Part shown: piece by piece, positions 59,500-64,000 of the stretch
Layout: each line of letters starts with the position of its first letter
How positions within the stretch are numbered: position 1 is the first letter of the stretch
Source: Castanea sativa
Lineage: Eukaryota > Streptophyta > Magnoliopsida > Fagales > Fagaceae
DNA: 64,000 nucleotides
Direction: 5' to 3'
Assembly (NCBI RefSeq): GCF_040712315.1
Contig: NC_134015.1
Span: 55,157,464-55,221,463, forward strand
Notes under the pieces: generated by a model
The model's input: the letters and a program-made list of their open reading frames with translations, nothing else
What the model was told of the DNA's origin: nothing
Databases searched by the model: none
Translations under genes and position numbers: made by a program

Positions 59500-61945
59500 G
59501 TACCCTAAGAACTCTAGAGGATCTGAATCCTATCATATTTTAATCCCAAGACATGGGAATTAATTACTCCGACATCACTACTAATTAACAAAAAGACAAG
59601 TTTCTCAACAAAAAAAAAAAAGACAAAGACAAAGCCAAAGCCAAAGCCTTTAGCCACTTCGAGTAGGAACCTCCTGATTCTGCAATCAAGTTTGGAGCTC
59701 CTGATTCTGCAACAAACATTCTTCTCGCAATGGTAGCCTCTGTTCTGATTTAAATTTATAATCTTTTATTGCTTTTGTTTATTTATGCTATTAGTTTTTC
59801 TGGGTTCATGTTCTTTTTTATATTCATGTTTAGCTGGATGTGAAGTTTGGATAAGAGAATATTAAATCCATGTATGTTTGGGCAGTTTTACCCATTTGGG
59901 GTTGTCAAATTGGAGTTACACTATTAGGAATTCTATATTAGTATTTGCAATGATTATGTGCTTGTTTGAATGTGTACGTGTAAGTCAACAACACGAACAG
60001 AAAGTAATGATTATTGTGAAGGGTAACACTAACACACTTGTTTTATTGACAGAATTCAAATAGGCCTTTTGTGGGATTCTTGAATTTTTATTTTTATTTT
60101 TATTTTTTTTAAGGAGGGCCAGAATTTATATTGCATATGGTTCAGTAGTTTTATGTGACCCACAATTGTATAAGGCTTAGTTGTTGTTGCATGTTTCAGT
60201 TCTTGAATCAGCTAGAACTTGTCCAAAAGAAGTTTTGCTCTGTGAACATTCACTAATTACCCAAACAGGAAAATCCAATTTTCAAAGTTTTATTTTACTA
60301 ACTTTTTACGCAACCTCTACTTCTTGAGGAATTTATGGAAAGAGAAAAAAAAAAAAAATCATATATGTGCTTTTATCAAATGGTTGATGTCATGCTTCCA
60401 TAACATATGGCTGCCTTCCAAGAGAGATGATAGAATATAATATATCAATAATGGAAGTGAAAATTAATAAGATAAGTTTAACAACTTATAGGAATGAGTT
60501 AGTGAGTAATGTTTAGAGATTCCTTTAATGGCCTTCTGAATGATGGAATTAAGAATCACTGGAATTTATTTAAAATACAGTTTCTCATGACAATCTTATC
60601 AATATAAGGTGCAATTTTTAGAAAGAAGTTGAGAGAATTTGAGGTTTTGGGCTCCTTATTGAAATGAATTAAGCTGATATTTTTGTTTCAGAGCACTTTT
60701 TAGTGAGGTCAAGGGTGCATAAAATGTAGTTTTCACTTTTTTGCTCCAATTGAAGTGGCATTTTTCCTTGTATGATCTCCCATTACTTTGATACTCAAGA
60801 AGGCTATGGTTGCTGATGACTTTCTCTTTGCTTTTAGTTAGGCTTTCTTTAGCCCTAGCCCCTAGCCATTCTATGATCTTAGAAATTCAATCAAACAGTA
60901 AGGAAGGCCTCGAAGAATACACCATAGAAAGATTTCTAAAGTTTGTAATGTTATGTTCCTTTTTTGAAAATAAAATCCATCTTAACAAAGGAGAGAACTA
61001 TTAATAGGCTACTATGTCCTATGATATATGCACTACTATGTTTTGCTCTCAAGCCCACCATCTTCTCTACTCAAAGTGTAGATTTCTCTTCAAGAATTTA
61101 GTTTGACATGAAAGGACCTCAATCACTGGTAACCTTGTGGGGTGGTAATATCTGGAAGAGCTCAAAGCATCTACATTTTTTGTTCTTGTATCCATTTTAT
61201 AGGGTCAGGAGTGAGGTGATTGGCTTGGCTTAGGACTACAAAACCCTTTTTTCAGTTTTGCCTATACAAAGCAAGCTTCTGAACGTATCAACTCAATTGA
61301 ATTTCTTCCCATAAAGGTGGTGGTAATTTGCATAAGTTATTTGTCAATACAAGCAAGAAAGCTGGGGAAGACAGTATATGTTCATGTCATCATGTGTGTG
61401 TAGAAACTTACCAAAAGAAAAAGAAAACTAGTCTGTAAATAAACCATTTGTTTATCTAAATTCTCTTCAAGCTTCTTGTACATGACCTCCATGCTTCCTT
61501 TTTTTCTTAGTTGTGGGGGGGGGGGGGTTGGGGGAGGGAGATTGGGTGGAGCTATTCTTGAACCTAATTTTATTTAGAAGTATGCTTATGTTAGTATGTA
61601 CAATGTCTTATACAAATTTGTTTTTCCTGAATGTCTAGATGATGCAAATGATGGGTGACAAACAGAGAGTAACTGGATGTGTACCGTTTGTGTACCTTAG
61701 TTTTATGTTGAAGTGTATTTATGTAAAATGTCTTACATCGAAGGATTCTTTTCCCAAATGTCTAAATTATGACAAAATGATGGGTGAAAAATATACTTAG
61801 GTTGTTAGTGACTCCTTGGCCACAGGGGAATAACATCCAAATAGGATTTCTACTGTGCTTAAGGAACCATTTTCTATGATTTTTAAGCAATTAAATTGAG
61901 TACATATTAAAATATTTTGCTAGCTCCATTTGTCAATGTTTTTCT
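59500..61945. other. Intergenic DNA, no gene recognised
   Basis: Mostly AT-rich. A stretch with AAAGCCAAAGCC repeats and two copies of TCCTGATTCTGCAA (59620-59720) precedes an ATG at 59730 followed at once by GTAGCC. It could be a short first exon but nothing downstream supports a gene. A G run lies at about 61514-61527. Confidence 0.45.
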
Positions 61946-61949
61946 GGGT

Positions 61950-63400
61950 TAGTTATGAAGACAAAAAATTCTCATTTCATAATAGGCATTTTTACTGTCA
62001 CGCAATACTCCTAATGCACTTTTCTACTTCATTAACCATGCTCTTATCCTATGATTCATATACTTTTTTCTCTTTCCATTCTTATGGATTATTGATCCAA
62101 GATTTCGAAAGCAACAATCCTTTGGTATGTCTTGACCATCAATTTTTACAACCCCTTCATCTTTATTTCTCCTTTTATTAAGTTTACACTCCATGTACAT
62201 ATTTAACTTCTACTTAGTCTAAAGCATCCATTCATTACAACTACATAATCTGCAAAAGGCATACATTAATGAATTTCATCTTGAATTGATCCAGTAAACT
62301 TTTGCATAACTAATGCTATATATATGGACTTCAGCTAATCCATAATACAATGCTATTTGTCATTGGAAACTTACTTGTGATGCCCACCTTTTCTTACACT
62401 ATTTATAGCTCCAATATTATTCTTAATCACATTAATATACTTTAGAAGAACTCATTTCTATTTTAAAACCATCACATAACCTTTCTATTTACCCTTCATA
62501 TTCTTTCTTTTAGTTAATAGGAAACATATAGAGATCTTTATAGGTTTCTCAATATTTTTTCATTAGTCATTTTCAATAACAAAATAGCTTTCCATGGTAG
62601 ACCATCTTGGCATAAAACCAAATTGATTCTTTGATTTAGTTGTTTCGTGTCTTAACCTATATTCAGTCACCCTCTCCCAAAGTTTCATAGTGTGACTCAT
62701 AAACTTAATTCCATGGTAATTTGTATAGTTTTGAATCTCTCATTTGTTCTTGTGTAAAGTTATTAAAGTGCTTTCTCTTCACCATGAATTTTGTTAACAC
62801 TTAAAATCTTATTGAAAAGGTTTGTCAATCATCTGACACCACATCACTCAAGCACTTCTAAAATTAAATAAGGATTGCATTAGGTTCCACAACTTTTGTT
62901 GTTTTCATCCTCCTCAGTGCGTCCTTTACCTTGTTCATCTAATTGTTCTATGAGCAATTGTTCTAACGAAACTGCAGTTTCTATCCATAATTGGATTACT
63001 CATTCTAATTTCTTGTATGACATTTAATAAAATATTTTTTTCTAAATAATTCTTCCATCACTCTAATTTCCTATACGGCTTTATAGCCTCCATTAAAAAC
63101 TTGTCGTAGAAAGCATATAAAATTTCTTTTTCCATCCATCATCCCAAACTTACTATATAATTAACCATAAGCCTTAAATCTAACCTCTTGGATTTCCTTT
63201 TTTCCCTTCCCTCATAGCCATGTCCTAATTTTCATTAGCGACCTTGTCCCTATATCTAAGTAGACGTTTGTAGCTCTTGCTCTTTTATTCTAATTGTTGC
63301 TTGGATTTCCTCATTCCACCTCCTAATCTCCTTCGTCGAATGCTCAAATCCTTTAGATTCTCTAAGTGCTTCTTAGCTACTCTTTTATTACAACTACAAG
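61950..63400 (-). pseudogene. RTE-type LINE reverse transcriptase remnant
   Basis: On the minus strand the pieces come in the order of a plant RTE-like non-LTR reverse transcriptase. First RRWNEEIQ (about 63320), then VKDALRRMKTTKVVEPNA (about 62930) and NYHGIKFMSHTMKLWERVTE (about 62690). Next come KNQFGFMP.RSTME (about 62620), CMPFADYVVVMN (about 62255), CFRLSRS...YMECK (about 62225), KDEGVVKIDGQDIPK (about 62145) and LGSIIHKNG...NHRIRA (about 62070). The catalytic FADD is FADY here. Many stops and frameshifts break the frame. The apurinic endonuclease domain expected upstream is not visible. Reverse transcriptase would copy LINE RNA at a nicked target; this copy is dead. Confidence 0.8.
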
Positions 63401-63954
63401 TTGAGTCCAAAGTCTTAGGTTAGCAAACAGTGAAAAAATGTAACCTTTTAGGATTGTCTTGAGAGTGTTTGAAGTCCTTTTTCAAGACCAAGACATGGCC
63501 ACGTTTCTGCTGAAGAAGACGTGAAGTTTTTGGAATCTCGATACCTGCTCAACACCAATTTAATTGGTTGAGAATCACTTAACTTGACCTATCGAGCTTG
63601 TATCTCAACCTATTGAGAATCGGGTAGACAAAATCCTGTTTTAACTCAATCAACTGTCATGCATCTACGGTTTTGTGGATTTAAAGCCAAGTCATTAAGG
63701 AGACCTAGGGCACGTTATTTGAGGATTTTTGAGCCGTATATTGTACACACCACTTGGAGACTCAAGCTCTCTCAAAGCATCAACAGGAGCACAAGTAAGA
63801 ATTTTGAAGATCCAGTTGAAGTAGCTGCATTCAATACACAAACAAGTTGCTGGAGTGATCTTCAAGAGGGTTCTTGAAGCCGTGACCATGTTTGACAGAG
63901 TCCACAGATAGAAGAGTTCAAGGTTTTGGAGTTGTGACTTGAACCTATGACCTT
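63401..63954. other. Probable 5' interior of an LTR element truncated by the window or by the LINE
   Basis: Lies between the LINE remnant and the primer site at 63955. Phrases such as CTCGATACCTGCTCAAC and ATCGAGCTTGTATCTC recur, but no gag motif is readable on either strand. Confidence 0.4.
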
Positions 63955-63969
63955 GGCTCTAATACCACT
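63955..63969 (-). other. Primer-binding site of an LTR element
   Basis: Minus-strand AGTGGTATTAGAGCC matches the tRNA-Met type site TGGTATCAGAGC with one change and directly follows an LTR end, CCGACA. Confidence 0.65.
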
Positions 63970-64000
63970 TGTCGGACTGTGACATGCGCCACTTTGCCTC
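63970..64000 (-). repeat. Edge of a 5' LTR running out of the window
   Basis: The plus strand begins TGTCGGACTGTGACATGC at 63970, the inner end of a minus-strand LTR (ends ...CCGACA). The rest lies beyond 64000, so length and family are unknown. Confidence 0.55.

Overview
The window is nuclear DNA from a flowering plant. The evidence is AT-rich sequence with GT...AG introns, plant-only families (plant mobile domain, B3/REM, MuDR-type MULE, hAT and CACTA elements), Ty1/copia LTRs with tRNA-Met primer sites, and fragments of plant nuclear genes (plastid L4, CYP84-like P450, ISWI remodeler). The mix of repeats suggests a woody dicot, possibly Fagales, but that is an impression rather than proof. 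I see no gene that is clearly intact and functional; most of the window is transposons and broken copies of host genes.

Layout. 1-5.4 kb is featureless AT-rich DNA with microsatellites. 5.4-11.2 kb holds two hAT elements, each with a perfect 8-bp target-site duplication (5389-6004 and 7360-9574), then a P450 fragment, a CCCTAAA-like array, a plastid L4 gene fragment and a CACTA-type end (11183). 11.2-21.9 kb holds a solo LTR and a large minus-strand Ty1/copia derivative. That derivative has gag and a separate 'plant transposon protein' ORF, no recognisable pol, and a second solo LTR (19121-20533, perfect TSD) inside gag; its outer 5' LTR is truncated at 21857. 22.0-25.5 kb is a broken plant-mobile-domain gene. 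26.0-29.7 kb holds an ALA-type flippase fragment and a long intron-containing ISWI (CHR11/17-like) pseudogene.

30.5-52.8 kb is the most unusual part. It holds a viroplasmin-like ORF, a microsatellite-rich tandem repeat, a MULE transposase with its DDE residues but several stops, a receptor-kinase C-terminal fragment, about five tandem 224-bp units carrying AACTCGAT/ATCGAGTT hairpins, a nearly complete two-domain B3 gene with three nonsense codons, an LTR-like block, a second transposon-protein gene, several unrecognised ORFs, a solo LTR with perfect TSD (46429-47447), and shattered B3 copies in a 190-bp repeat array. The same hairpin motif recurs at about 31.1, 36.7-38.0, 42.2 and 52.4-52.7 kb, which suggests one large composite element or element family. 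52.8-59 kb is a 2.5-3 kb segment present nearly three times, with lineage-specific MITE and LTR insertions. 59-64 kb has a foldback MITE, an RTE-type LINE remnant on the minus strand and, at the edge, the start of another LTR with its primer site.

The genes do not form a pathway. What unites them is capture or duplication followed by decay. Many in-frame stops sit where the family expects CAG, CAA, CGA or TGG, as C-to-T change at methylated cytosines would give.
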